A DNA stretch of 13,269 nt from Bacteroidia bacterium (GCA_020848595.1 JADLHV010000105.1:1-13269), one strand, 5' to 3'. Shown: positions 1 to 7,979, numbered from the stretch's first letter. Made by a program: numbers and translations. Notes: generated by a model not told the origin, from the sequence alone.

Positions 1-1326
1 ATTGGCGGTGGATTAAGTGGCTCTCTCCTCGCAATTTGCCTCGCTAAAAGAGGTTTTAATGTCGAACTTTACGAAAGACGTGGAGATATCAGAAAAGGTC
101 TTGCCGATGCAGGTAGATCTATCAATTTAGCCCTTTCTACTAGAGGCATTCACGCTCTTAATAAAGTTGGACTTGCCGAAAACGTCCTAGTTGATGCTAT
201 TCCAATGAATGGAAGAATGATGCATAGCACTTCAGGTGATTTAACTTTCCAACCTTATGGAATTTCTGGTCAATTTATTAACTCTGTTTCTCGTTCTGGT
301 CTTAATATTAAACTCCTCGAATTAGCTGACGAATTTGATAATGTTCAACTTTTCTTTAATCATAAATGCATTGATATTGACCTAAATTTAAATACTGCTG
401 TAATTGAAAATGAAAATGGTGATAAAATAACTATTGTCGCTGATATTATTTTTGGCTCTGATGGTGCATTCTCCGCCATTCGTTCTGAAATGCAAAAAAC
501 TAATCGATTCAATTATTCGCAATATTATGAAAACTATGGCTATAAGGAATTAGAAATCCCTTCTGGACCAAATAATTCTTTTTTCATTGAAAAAAACGCT
601 CTTCATATTTGGCCGCGTGGTGAATTTATGATGATTGCTTTGCCTAACCCTAATGGTAGTTTTACTTGTACTCTTTTCTTAGCTTATGAAGGTGAAAAAA
701 GTTTCGACAAACTTAAATCTAAAGAAGACGTTCAAGCGTTTTTTAATCTCTACTTCCCAGATGTATTACCTTATATGCCCAACTATTTAGATGATTTTTT
801 CAATAATCCTACTGGAAACCTTGCTACTATACGTTGTAGCCCATGGGTCATTAAAAAATTTGCTCTAATTGGCGACGCAGCTCATGCTATCATCCCTTTC
901 TATGGACAAGGCATGAACTGTAGCTTTGAAGATGTTAGCGAATTAGATGAAATTATTGAAACTTATTACCCTGATTGGCAAAAAATATTTAACAAATATC
1001 AAGAAGCTCGAATTGATAATGCCAATGCGATTGCAGATCTAGCTTGTAAAAATTTTGTGGAAATGCGTGACCTTGTAGGTCAATCTGATTTTATGCATTT
1101 TAAGCATATTGAACACGAATTAGTTGAAAAATATCCTGATATCTTTAAAAGTCAATATTCTTTAGTGAGTTTTTCTACTACTCCATACAGTGAAGCTTTA
1201 GCTCAAGGCTTCAAAAATGAAGCATTAATTAATTATATTATTGAAAATAACTTCGAATCTAAACTAAATGATAGAACTTTTATGTTAGATCTATTTAAAG
1301 ATTTCCTCGGTTACAACGGCGCTTAA
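1..1326 (+). CDS. kmo: kynurenine 3-monooxygenase (FAD-dependent), 5' end cut off
   Basis: This is a flavoprotein hydroxylase expected to convert L-kynurenine to 3-hydroxykynurenine with NADPH and O2, a step in making NAD from tryptophan. The reading frame is open from base 1, and 441 residues are visible. The first visible residues, IGGGLSGSLLA, are the FAD-binding GxGxxG turn, so only about ten residues are missing. Family marks are GRSINLALSTRG at visible residues 39-50, ARM/GRM-type MMHS near 73, and the second FAD motif GDAAHAIIPFYGQGMN at about 291-306. SFSTTPYSEAL near the C-terminus is also typical of KMO. An ATG at base 205 lies inside the FAD domain and is not the real start. The stop is TAA. 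The last 36 bases overlap the end of aroA on the other strand. Other aromatic hydroxylases share the FAD motifs, but the GRSINLALS block makes KMO the best call. Confidence 0.93.
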   Translation: MGGGLSGSLLAICLAKRGFNVELYERRGDIRKGLADAGRSINLALSTRGIHALNKVGLAENVLVDAIPMNGRMMHSTSGDLTFQPYGISGQFINSVSRSGLNIKLLELADEFDNVQLFFNHKCIDIDLNLNTAVIENENGDKITIVADIIFGSDGAFSAIRSEMQKTNRFNYSQYYENYGYKELEIPSGPNNSFFIEKNALHIWPRGEFMMIALPNPNGSFTCTLFLAYEGEKSFDKLKSKEDVQAFFNLYFPDVLPYMPNYLDDFFNNPTGNLATIRCSPWVIKKFALIGDAAHAIIPFYGQGMNCSFEDVSELDEIIETYYPDWQKIFNKYQEARIDNANAIADLACKNFVEMRDLVGQSDFMHFKHIEHELVEKYPDIFKSQYSLVSFSTTPYSEALAQGFKNEALINYIIENNFESKLNDRTFMLDLFKDFLGYNGA

Positions 1327-2526
1327 TTCCGAGAATTTAGCCCAATATCCAGGAAATGATTTCTCTACTGTTTTAAAACCTCTAATATTAATCGATTGTT
1401 TAAAGGCAAATATAGACAATGCCATAGCTATCCTATGATCATTATAACTATCAAAAATAATTTCTTTTCCTCCATTGATATTGGGATCTGTTAACAATCT
1501 ATCTTCTTCTTCTTTGAATTTTACTCCTATTGGAATCAAATTATCAATCATTGCTTTAACTCGATTACTTTCTTTTTCACGTAAATTCTTGATTCCAGTA
1601 AAATCCCCTGATATGCCTAAACAAATCGTTACACTTAACACAACAGGAAATAAATCTGGAATATTTTTAAAGTCTATTTCTAATTTGTCAATAGTGGACT
1701 TACTTTTAAGTAATCTAACTCCAAATTCTTCTTCTTTTGTTTCGACACCAAGTTGCTCGAAAATCTTGTAACAATAGGCATCTCCTTGTACTGAGTCGAC
1801 CCTTAATTTTGGTATAAATATATCACAATCTTTAGCCATTGCAGCCATCCCATATATAAATGCAGCACTACTCCAGTCTAATTCTTCATAAGTCTTATCT
1901 ATATTATATTTAGCAGGCTTAACTATAAATATATTGGCTTGTTTTTCAACTTTTATTCCGTGATATTCCATCTGTTTTATTGTCATATCTATATAAGGCT
2001 GAGATCGACTCTCTCCAACTATTTCAATAACAAATTCACTTTTCATATACGGTGCAATTAATAGTAATGAACTAACAAATTGCGAACTTCGCGAGGCATC
2101 AATTCTAACTTCATGCTTCGTTTTATCTATGCCTTTAATTATTTTTAATGGTAAACTATATCCTTTAAGCTCAAATTCAAATTCAGCTCCAAGTTGCTCT
2201 AATGACTTTAATAAATCTGAAATAGGTCGCTCAATTAATCTATCATCTCCAAATATTCTAATACCCTTAATATCCATCATTGCTGCATAGGATAAATATA
2301 AACGTAAAGGAGTACCTGCATCAAAAAAGTTCAATTCGCTATTTAATGGACTTTTAAGTGCATTGTATAAAATCTTTACATCATTGGCTTCATTTTCAAA
2401 ACTATCAGTAGCTATTCTTCCAGATATAGCATTTATTATAAGCTCTCGATTTAATATACTTTTAGATCTAGGTAAATTGACTTCGCCTTTTAGAAATTCT
2501 TTTTCAATTTTATCTATTTGGAGCAT
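1291..2526 (-). CDS. aroA: 3-phosphoshikimate 1-carboxyvinyltransferase (EPSP synthase)
   Basis: This cytoplasmic enzyme joins phosphoenolpyruvate to shikimate 3-phosphate, the sixth step of the shikimate pathway to aromatic amino acids. At 411 residues it is slightly shorter than the E. coli enzyme (427). Visible active-site blocks are PRSKSILNR (K22, S23, R27), DAGTPLR (69-75), ERPI (99-102), SSQF (147-150), PDLFP with D291, REKESNR (K318, E319, R322), NDHRIAM (R365) and VEKSFP (K389), so the catalytic set looks complete. The PEP-site block usually written NAGTAMR has Asp for Asn here. The gene stands alone, without other aro genes nearby. The ATG at 2526 is the first start after the divergent region and puts the SKS motif at the same residue numbers as in E. 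coli. The stop is TAG, inside the 3' end of kmo. Confidence 0.96.
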   Translation of the reverse strand: MLQIDKIEKEFLKGEVNLPRSKSILNRELIINAISGRIATDSFENEANDVKILYNALKSPLNSELNFFDAGTPLRLYLSYAAMMDIKGIRIFGDDRLIERPISDLLKSLEQLGAEFEFELKGYSLPLKIIKGIDKTKHEVRIDASRSSQFVSSLLLIAPYMKSEFVIEIVGESRSQPYIDMTIKQMEYHGIKVEKQANIFIVKPAKYNIDKTYEELDWSSAAFIYGMAAMAKDCDIFIPKLRVDSVQGDAYCYKIFEQLGVETKEEEFGVRLLKSKSTIDKLEIDFKNIPDLFPVVLSVTICLGISGDFTGIKNLREKESNRVKAMIDNLIPIGVKFKEEEDRLLTDPNINGGKEIIFDSYNDHRIAMALSIFAFKQSINIRGFKTVEKSFPGYWAKFSELSAVVTEEIFK

Positions 2527-2533
2527 TTTAATG

Positions 2534-2541
2534 CAATATTA
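2534..2541 (-). promoter_or_regulatory. probable -7 promoter element of aroA
   Basis: On the minus strand the bases read TAATATTG, seven of eight matches to the Bacteroidota -7 consensus TAnnTTTG, followed by C as at the other promoters in this window. Only 7 bases separate it from the aroA ATG, so the transcript would be nearly leaderless. A TTG lies upstream with a spacer of only 12 bases, shorter than the usual 17-23, so no convincing -33 element is seen. Confidence 0.4.
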
Positions 2542-2617
2542 AACAGCTTCTTTCAATTTGTAATCTAAAGTTTTGATGAATTTTTATAAAAAAAAGACCA
2601 TTGTTTATTAAAAACTT

Positions 2618-2625
2618 TAAATTCG
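2618..2625 (+). promoter_or_regulatory. probable -7 promoter element of gpsA
   Basis: The bases TAAATTCG match TAnnTTTG at seven of eight positions and are followed by C. The element ends 9 bases before the gpsA ATG. The nearest upstream TTG (2601-2603) gives a 14-base spacer, shorter than the consensus spacing, so the -33 part is uncertain. It shares a 108-base divergent region with the aroA promoter. Confidence 0.4.
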
Positions 2626-2634
2626 CAAACAAGG

Positions 2635-3630
2635 ATGAGAAAGTTTGGTATAATTGGAAATGGAAGCTGGGCGACAGCACTGATTAAAATCTTAAGCGAT
2701 AACAAGGCCGAAAAGTCTATTGAATGGTGGCTGCGTAATCCCGATGATATTGCATTTATAAATGAATTTGCACACAATCCGAGGTATCTTACGGATGTAA
2801 AAATTGATTTTAATAAAATAAGCTTAAGTAATGAACTTGAACAAACTATTTTAAACAATGAAATCATTTTACTTGCTGTTCCATCTGCTTTTGTTAACGA
2901 TGTGCTCAAAAACTTACCGAAAGATGTTTTCCAAAATAAACTTATAATTTCGGCAGTAAAAGGCGTTAATCCGGAAACCCATCAAATTATCAGTCACTAT
3001 TTTGAAAATACATGGAATGTCCCTAATCAAAATATATGTGCAATAAGTGGCCCGTGCCATGCCGAAGAAGTTGCTATGGAGAAATTAAGTTATCTCACCG
3101 TTGCAGCCGAAAATGACAGCTTTAGTCAAATAATTGCAGACAATCTCGCATGTCATTATATTTATTGCAAAACAACTGATGATATTTACGGAATTGAATA
3201 TGCTGCAGTGCTTAAAAATGTTTATGCTATTGCTTGTGGTATATGTCATGGCTTAGGTTATGGAGACAACTTCCAATCTGTTTTAGTCTCTGCTTCTTCT
3301 AGAGAAACTGAACGATTTCTTGAAGCTGGACATCAAACCCATCGTGATGTAAAAGAAAATGCATACTTAGGCGACCTACTTGTGACAGCGTACTCTCAAT
3401 TTAGTAGAAATAGAACCTTTGGGAACATGTTAGGGAAAGGATACACGGTTAAAAGTGCTCAAATGGAAATGAATATGATTGCCGAAGGGTTTTATGCAAC
3501 TAAAACAATGAAAGAAATAAATGATAGTATAAATGCCGATATGCCCATATTAAATGCAGTGTACGCTATCATTTATCTTGGTTCAAATGCCAAATCTGTA
3601 ATGAAAGACTTGAGTTCTAAAATCATTTAA
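2635..3630 (+). CDS. gpsA: NAD(P)-dependent glycerol-3-phosphate dehydrogenase
   Basis: This cytoplasmic dehydrogenase reduces dihydroxyacetone phosphate to sn-glycerol 3-phosphate, the backbone for phospholipid synthesis. At 331 residues it has the family length. The N-terminal Rossmann turn GNGSWATAL is at residues 8-16. SAVKG contains K109, and SGPCHAEE is at 138-145. The YAAVLKNVYA block contains the catalytic Lys at about 194. GDLLVT (246-251) and SRNRTFG (257-263) are the substrate-binding region. The YLGDLLVT and DNFQSVL wording is typical of Bacteroidota GpsA. The ATG at 2635 places the Rossmann turn right at the N-terminus, as expected. It lies 4 bases before the polX-type gene, so the two are probably co-transcribed. 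No residue of obvious importance is missing. Confidence 0.96.
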   Translation: MRKFGIIGNGSWATALIKILSDNKAEKSIEWWLRNPDDIAFINEFAHNPRYLTDVKIDFNKISLSNELEQTILNNEIILLAVPSAFVNDVLKNLPKDVFQNKLIISAVKGVNPETHQIISHYFENTWNVPNQNICAISGPCHAEEVAMEKLSYLTVAAENDSFSQIIADNLACHYIYCKTTDDIYGIEYAAVLKNVYAIACGICHGLGYGDNFQSVLVSASSRETERFLEAGHQTHRDVKENAYLGDLLVTAYSQFSRNRTFGNMLGKGYTVKSAQMEMNMIAEGFYATKTMKEINDSINADMPILNAVYAIIYLGSNAKSVMKDLSSKII

Positions 3631-3634
3631 AAAC

Positions 3635-5317
3635 ATGCTTGATAATCACGATATTGCTAATATTTTAACTCAATATGCTAAACTTTATGAGCTTCACGAT
3701 GGAAATCCATTTAAAGTTAAATCATTAGCCTCAGCTGCTTTTAATATTAAAAAAATAGGACAAACGCTTGCCGAATTAAACGAAGAAGAACTTATCAAAA
3801 TTCCTCAAATTGGAAAAAGTCTTGCTCCTAAAGTATATGAAATCATTCAAACTGGCACTTTTCAAGATCTTGAAAATCTATTAAAAGACACGCCTGATGG
3901 TATAATTGATATATTAAAAGTAAAAGGATTAGGTCCTAAAAAAGTAGAAATTCTATGGAAGCAAGTTGGTATTACTTCTATTCCCGAATTACTAGATGCT
4001 TGCCGTGAAAACAGATTGGTTGAAATTAAAGGATTCGGCTATAAAACTCAATCTCAAATCATTTCTGATATTGAATTCAAATTTAGTAATGAAGGTAAAT
4101 TCCATTGGGCTAAAATGGAAAACATTGTTAATTATATCAATGACTTGTTTAAAGATTTACCTGAAGTTCTGCAATTTGAAGTTTGCGGCGACTTTAGAAG
4201 GCTCAATGATATAGTCAACAGCATTGACTATCTTATTGTTTGTTCAGATCTTCAAGCCATTAGTGAACATCTTTGCAATGGTAATTTTCAATTAGTAGAT
4301 TGTTATGACAATCACTATATTTTAACCTACCTAGAATATGTAAATATCAATCTTTATAAATGTGATTATGATAATTGGGGCAATAAATTAATTGAGCTTT
4401 CATCAACTCCAGAACACTTAGAACTTATTGGTTTTAAAACGATTAATGCCAACTATGAGTCGGAAGAAGAAGTTTATAACAACTTAAAACTACCATATAT
4501 TATCCCTGAATTGAGAGAAGGCTTAAAAGAAATTGAAAAGCTTTCTTTACAATCTGATTTGATAACTTTTTCGGAACTTAAAGGCGTATTGCATAACCAT
4601 ACAAATTACAGTGATGGACTTAATACTGTAGAAGAAATGGCTTTATTTGCAAGGGGACTTGGACTTCAATATATTGGCATCTGCGACCACTCGCAAACTG
4701 CGGCCTATGCAAATGGACTAAAACCTGAAAGGGTAATTGAGCAAATGAAATTAATCGACCGCTTAAATGAAGTTTATGCCAAAGAAGACAAACCTATTAA
4801 AATTTTTAAAGGAATAGAAAGTGATATACTTAATGATGGTAGTCTCGATTATTCAGATGATATTCTACAACTATTTGATATCGTTGTTGCAAGTATTCAC
4901 AGTAATTTAAAAATGGACAAAGAGAAAGCCCATTTAAGATTGATAAAGGCAATTGAAAATCCATATACTACAATACTAGGACATCTAACAGGTAGACTGT
5001 TATTAATGCGTCCTGGTTATCCAATCGACCATAAATATATTATTGACGCATGTGTTCAAAACAACGTTGTTATAGAACTTAATGCACACCCTTACCGCCT
5101 AGATATGGATTGGAGATGGATAGACTATGCCGTAAATAAAGGGGGTATGATAAGTATCAATCCAGATGCTCATCAAAAAGAAGGCTTAGATGATATGCGT
5201 TATGGTGTAAATGTAGCAAGAAAAGGGTATCTGACTGCTCAAAACTGTTTGAATGCCCTATCTGTCAATGAGTTTGAAGTTTGGCTTGAAAAAAATAAAC
5301 GTAAAAAAATAAAGTAA
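3635..5317 (+). CDS. polX: PolX-family protein: helix-hairpin-helix, degenerate polymerase domain, PHP nuclease domain
   Basis: At 560 residues it has the normal bacterial PolX length and domain order. Residues 1-85 form the 8-kDa-like domain, and HhH motifs lie at about 54-71, 92-113 and 128-145 (IPQIGKSLAPK, VKGLGPKKVEI, IKGFGYKTQ). A nucleotidyltransferase-like region spans about 155-290, and a C-terminal PHP domain about 315-545. The PHP ligands all appear present: H320, H322, D327, H352, E395, H422, H450, D511 and H513. This supports a metal-dependent 3'-5' exonuclease or phosphoesterase used in base-excision or end repair. The polymerase centre looks broken. The usual GDIDxL reads NSIDYL (S196 replaces the first Asp, D198 is kept), the VDL of the third Asp reads INL (N239), and the GS of GSxRR is GD. 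DNA synthesis is therefore doubtful. It follows gpsA by 4 bases and ends in a basic tail. Confidence 0.9.
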   Translation: MLDNHDIANILTQYAKLYELHDGNPFKVKSLASAAFNIKKIGQTLAELNEEELIKIPQIGKSLAPKVYEIIQTGTFQDLENLLKDTPDGIIDILKVKGLGPKKVEILWKQVGITSIPELLDACRENRLVEIKGFGYKTQSQIISDIEFKFSNEGKFHWAKMENIVNYINDLFKDLPEVLQFEVCGDFRRLNDIVNSIDYLIVCSDLQAISEHLCNGNFQLVDCYDNHYILTYLEYVNINLYKCDYDNWGNKLIELSSTPEHLELIGFKTINANYESEEEVYNNLKLPYIIPELREGLKEIEKLSLQSDLITFSELKGVLHNHTNYSDGLNTVEEMALFARGLGLQYIGICDHSQTAAYANGLKPERVIEQMKLIDRLNEVYAKEDKPIKIFKGIESDILNDGSLDYSDDILQLFDIVVASIHSNLKMDKEKAHLRLIKAIENPYTTILGHLTGRLLLMRPGYPIDHKYIIDACVQNNVVIELNAHPYRLDMDWRWIDYAVNKGGMISINPDAHQKEGLDDMRYGVNVARKGYLTAQNCLNALSVNEFEVWLEKNKRKKIK

Positions 5318-5342
5318 TCTGTCGGTTTTGTCAGATAAAATT

Positions 5343-5350
5343 TACTTTTG
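5343..5350 (+). promoter_or_regulatory. -7 promoter element of the family 9 glycosyltransferase gene
   Basis: TACTTTTG is an exact match to TAnnTTTG, is followed by C, and ends 12 bases before the GTG start. It lies in the 45-base gap after polX, showing that the glycosyltransferase has its own promoter. An upstream TTTG at 5327-5330 leaves only a 12-base spacer, shorter than usual. A 5-bp inverted repeat (ATCTG at 5317-5321, CAGAT at 5332-5336) overlaps the -33 area and might be an operator, but is too short to rely on. Confidence 0.55.
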
Positions 5351-5362
5351 CAAGAAGATTAG

Positions 5363-6316
5363 GTGAAGATTTTAATTCTAAGATTCAGTTCTATTGGAGA
5401 TATTGTCTTAACAACTCCTGTTTTAAGATGTCTCAAAACTCAAAAACCTGAGCATGAGATTCATTATGCTACTAAAAAACAATATCATGGATTACTATCT
5501 AACAATCCATATATTGATAAATTGCATCTTTTAGAAGGCAGTACAACTAATTTTACATCAAGTTTAAAAAAAGAAAATTTTGATTTGATAATTGATTTGC
5601 ACAATAATTTAAGGACTGTCAATATTTGGTCGATACTTAGAGTTAAACGATACAAAATTGACAAACTTAATTGGGAGAAATGGTTAATGGTTAGACTTAA
5701 AGTCAACGTTCTTCCATATATCCATATCGTTGATAGATATATGGATACGATTAGTCATTTAGGCATTATAAATGATGGAAAAGGACTAGATTATTTCATT
5801 CCAAATTCTACAGAAATCAGTCAATTCAATCTGCCAGATAATTATTTTGTTTATGCCCTTGGCGCTCAACATACAACTAAAAAACTTCCACTGTCTAAGC
5901 AAATTGAACTTTGTAACTCATTAAATCAAAACATTGTACTAATTGGAGGAAAAGAGGACATACAGGCGGGCATTTCGCTGTCTGAACAATGTAAGAACAC
6001 AATTAATCTATGTGGTAAACTCAATATAGACCAAAGTGCACTTATAATGAAAAACTCTCTTAAGGTTATTGCACATGATACTGGCATGATGCATATTGCT
6101 GCAGCCTTAAATAAAACCATTATCTCTATTTGGGGTAATACAATACCAGAATTTGGAATGACTCCCTACTATTCAAATGATTTTGATGATTCAGAATGTA
6201 GAACCCTTGAAGTCAATGACCTTAGCTGTCGCCCTTGCAGCAAAATCGGCTTTAGTTCTTGTCCGAAAGGTCATTTTAAATGCATGATGAATCAAACCTT
6301 TAAACATATTCAATAA
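5363..6316 (+). CDS. glycosyltransferase family 9 (ADP-heptose:LPS heptosyltransferase-like)
   Basis: This is a GT-B fold sugar transferase of the heptosyltransferase family, expected to add a heptose or related sugar to lipopolysaccharide core at the cytoplasmic face of the inner membrane. The start is GTG: MKILILRFSSIGDIVLTTPV is the standard N-terminus of the family, with the likely catalytic D13, and an in-frame TAG immediately precedes the GTG. The nucleotide-sugar-binding signature AHDTGMMHIAAAL is at residues 237-249. Four cysteines (289, 292, 300, 307) in the C-terminal RPCSKIGFSSCPKGHFKC stretch recall the Cys-rich tail of many Bacteroidota GT9 proteins. The length, 317 residues, is slightly below that of WaaC/WaaF. 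It has its own promoter and no LPS genes next to it, so the exact sugar and acceptor cannot be told. It faces fumC tail to tail. Confidence 0.88.
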   Translation: MKILILRFSSIGDIVLTTPVLRCLKTQKPEHEIHYATKKQYHGLLSNNPYIDKLHLLEGSTTNFTSSLKKENFDLIIDLHNNLRTVNIWSILRVKRYKIDKLNWEKWLMVRLKVNVLPYIHIVDRYMDTISHLGIINDGKGLDYFIPNSTEISQFNLPDNYFVYALGAQHTTKKLPLSKQIELCNSLNQNIVLIGGKEDIQAGISLSEQCKNTINLCGKLNIDQSALIMKNSLKVIAHDTGMMHIAAALNKTIISIWGNTIPEFGMTPYYSNDFDDSECRTLEVNDLSCRPCSKIGFSSCPKGHFKCMMNQTFKHIQ

Positions 6317-6318
6317 AA

Positions 6319-6343
6319 AAAGGCGAACAATAAATTCGCCTTT
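6319..6343. terminator. bidirectional intrinsic terminator between GT9 gene and fumC
   Basis: A perfect 9-bp stem, AAAGGCGAA (6319-6327) with TTCGCCTTT (6335-6343), encloses a 7-base loop. It begins 3 bases after the GT9 stop and lies 25 bases beyond the fumC stop. Read on the minus strand, the stem is followed by an unbroken T run, so it is a strong terminator for fumC. Read on the plus strand, the following sequence is T-rich but broken, so it is a weaker terminator for the glycosyltransferase. Confidence 0.85.
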
Positions 6344-6367
6344 CAAATATTTGTTTTAGATAAAATA

Positions 6368-7780
6368 TTAGTTCAAATCTATTGTTCCAACCATATTTTC
6401 TGGTTTTACCCACTCATCGAATTGCTCGTTGGTTAACAATTCCAAGTCTAAAGCTGCTTGTCTCAAACTCTTATTCTCCTTATGTGCTTTTTTAGCAATT
6501 TTAGCAGCGTTTTCATAGCCAATATGGGTATTAAGCGCTGTAACTAACATCAATGAGTTTTCAAGTTTATTTTTAATCTCACTGTAATTAGGTTCAATAC
6601 CTTGTGCGCAATTAATATCAAAACTTAAAGCTGCTTCTCCTAACAATCTTGCAGAACTCAAAACATTAGATGCGATTAAAGGCTTGAAAACATTTAATTC
6701 AAAATGACCATTAGATCCTCCAATACTAACTGCAACATCATTACCCATTACTTGAGCACAAACCATTGTTAGTGCTTCGCATTGAGTTGGATTAACTTTG
6801 CCTGGCATAATAGAACTACCTGGCTCATTATCAGGAATTAATATTTCGCCTATTCCACTTCTTGGCCCACTACTTAACATACGAACATCGTTTCCTATTT
6901 TCATTAAACTAACAGCTACTCGTTTTAATGCACCGTGTAAATCCACCATCGCATCGTGGGCGGCTAATGCTTCAAATTTATTTTCAGCAGTAATTATTGG
7001 TAAACCCGAAAGCTCAGCAATAGTTTTAGCAACAAGTTCAGAATATCCTTTTGGCGTATTAATACCAGTACCTACAGCAGTGCCACCTAATGCAATTTCA
7101 CTTGCTCCACTTAGGCTTCTATTAACAGCTTCAATGCCATTTTTTAACTGCTGTACATAACCTGAAAATTCTTGTCCTAAAGTTAATGGTGTTGCATCCA
7201 TAAAGTGAGTACGACCAATCTTTATGACATCTTTAAACTCTCTTGCTTTATGTTTAAGTGTTGTTTTTAAAGCTTGAAGACCAGGAATTGTATAATCGAT
7301 AACTTGCTGATATGCAGCAATGCTCATTGCGGTTGGAAATGTATCATTACTACTTTGAGATTTATTGACATCATCATTCGGATGTAAAACTTTTTCTGCA
7401 TCCATAAGTTTACCTCCATTAATAACGTGCGCTCTATTGGCAATAACTTCATTGACATTCATGTTACTTTGAGTACCACTACCTGTTTGCCAAATTACTA
7501 AAGGGAATTGATCATCCAATTTACCTTCCAAAATCTCATCACAAACGGTGCAAATTAAATCACACTTTGTCAATGACAATACTCCCAATTTATTATTGGT
7601 TATAGCTGCGGCTTTTTTAAGAACTGCAAATGCTCTAATAATTTCTATTGGCATTTTCTGATTGCCAATTTTGAAATTCTGCAACGATCTTTGAGTTTGG
7701 GCGCCCCAATAAACGTGAGCAGGGACTTTTACCTCGCCCATTGTATCATGCTCAATTCTGAATTCTTGTGTCTGATTCAT
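6368..7780 (-). CDS. fumC: class II fumarate hydratase
   Basis: This iron-free, homotetrameric cytoplasmic enzyme interconverts fumarate and L-malate in the TCA cycle. At 470 residues it matches E. coli FumC (467). Landmarks are QTGSGTQSNMNVNE (98-111), SSNDTFPTA (143-151) and GRTHFMDATP with the catalytic His at 192. The superfamily signature GSSIMPGKVNP is at 321-331, with the catalytic Ser in its mobile loop. All active-site blocks look intact. Aspartase and argininosuccinate lyase share the signature, but the overall wording, including EFRIEHDTMGEV at the N-terminus, is that of FumC. It is a single-gene unit with its own promoter and the shared terminator downstream. Confidence 0.97.
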   Translation of the reverse strand: MNQTQEFRIEHDTMGEVKVPAHVYWGAQTQRSLQNFKIGNQKMPIEIIRAFAVLKKAAAITNNKLGVLSLTKCDLICTVCDEILEGKLDDQFPLVIWQTGSGTQSNMNVNEVIANRAHVINGGKLMDAEKVLHPNDDVNKSQSSNDTFPTAMSIAAYQQVIDYTIPGLQALKTTLKHKAREFKDVIKIGRTHFMDATPLTLGQEFSGYVQQLKNGIEAVNRSLSGASEIALGGTAVGTGINTPKGYSELVAKTIAELSGLPIITAENKFEALAAHDAMVDLHGALKRVAVSLMKIGNDVRMLSSGPRSGIGEILIPDNEPGSSIMPGKVNPTQCEALTMVCAQVMGNDVAVSIGGSNGHFELNVFKPLIASNVLSSARLLGEAALSFDINCAQGIEPNYSEIKNKLENSLMLVTALNTHIGYENAAKIAKKAHKENKSLRQAALDLELLTNEQFDEWVKPENMVGTIDLN

Positions 7781-7802
7781 GTTATGAAATTCTAATGTGG
7801 CG

Positions 7803-7830
7803 CAAATTTAACCTTTTCATCCCATTTCAA
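7803..7830 (-). promoter_or_regulatory. promoter of fumC (-33 TTG, -7 TAAATTTG)
   Basis: On the minus strand, TTG at 7830-7828 is followed after 17 bases by TAAATTTG at 7810-7803, an exact match to TAnnTTTG and again followed by C. The spacer fits the 17-23 bases known for Bacteroidota sigma-70-type promoters. The -7 element ends 22 bases before the fumC ATG. This is the best complete promoter in the window. Confidence 0.65.
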
Positions 7831-7971
7831 CATAGCTTTTATTCATCAATTAAAACTTATATGAGCACAGTCATAGTTAAATCTTAACGATTAAAATTAG
7901 TTAAAAATCGAATTAGGGGTCAAAATAAGATCATTTAAGCCCCTTCCTGTATCATTATCACATTTTTTAAT

Positions 7972-7979
7972 TAAGTTTG
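7972..7979 (+). promoter_or_regulatory. -7 promoter element of the BatA-domain gene and its operon
   Basis: TAAGTTTG matches TAnnTTTG exactly, is followed by C, and ends 12 bases before the ATG at 7992. A partial -33 match (CTG, 7947-7949) lies 22 bases upstream. Because the element covers the TTG codon at 7977, transcription should begin after that codon, which fixes the start of the gene at 7992. The rest of the divergent region is AT-rich with two short inverted repeats (CGATT/AATCG at 7888-7910, AGGGG/CCCCT at 7915-7944) of unknown meaning. Confidence 0.55.

Noticed and set aside
205..207. ATG as start of the first gene.
   Set aside because: The same frame is open upstream to base 1 and encodes the FAD-binding GxGxxG turn and GRSINLALS motif.
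1475..1771. Open frames lying opposite or out of frame within aroA, gpsA, polX, the GT9 gene and fumC (for example 1475-1771 +, 2565-2909 -, 6798-7160 +).
   Set aside because: They have no recognisable motifs and are fully explained as shadows of well-supported genes.
5317..5336. Inverted repeat ATCTG/CAGAT as a terminator of the gpsA-polX unit.
   Set aside because: It has only 5 bp with a 10-base loop and overlaps the next promoter; a small operator is as likely as chance.
7888..7944. Short inverted repeats CGATT/AATCG and AGGGG/CCCCT in the fumC/BatA divergent region as operators.
   Set aside because: Five-bp arms in AT-rich DNA are expected by chance, and nothing nearby encodes a regulator.
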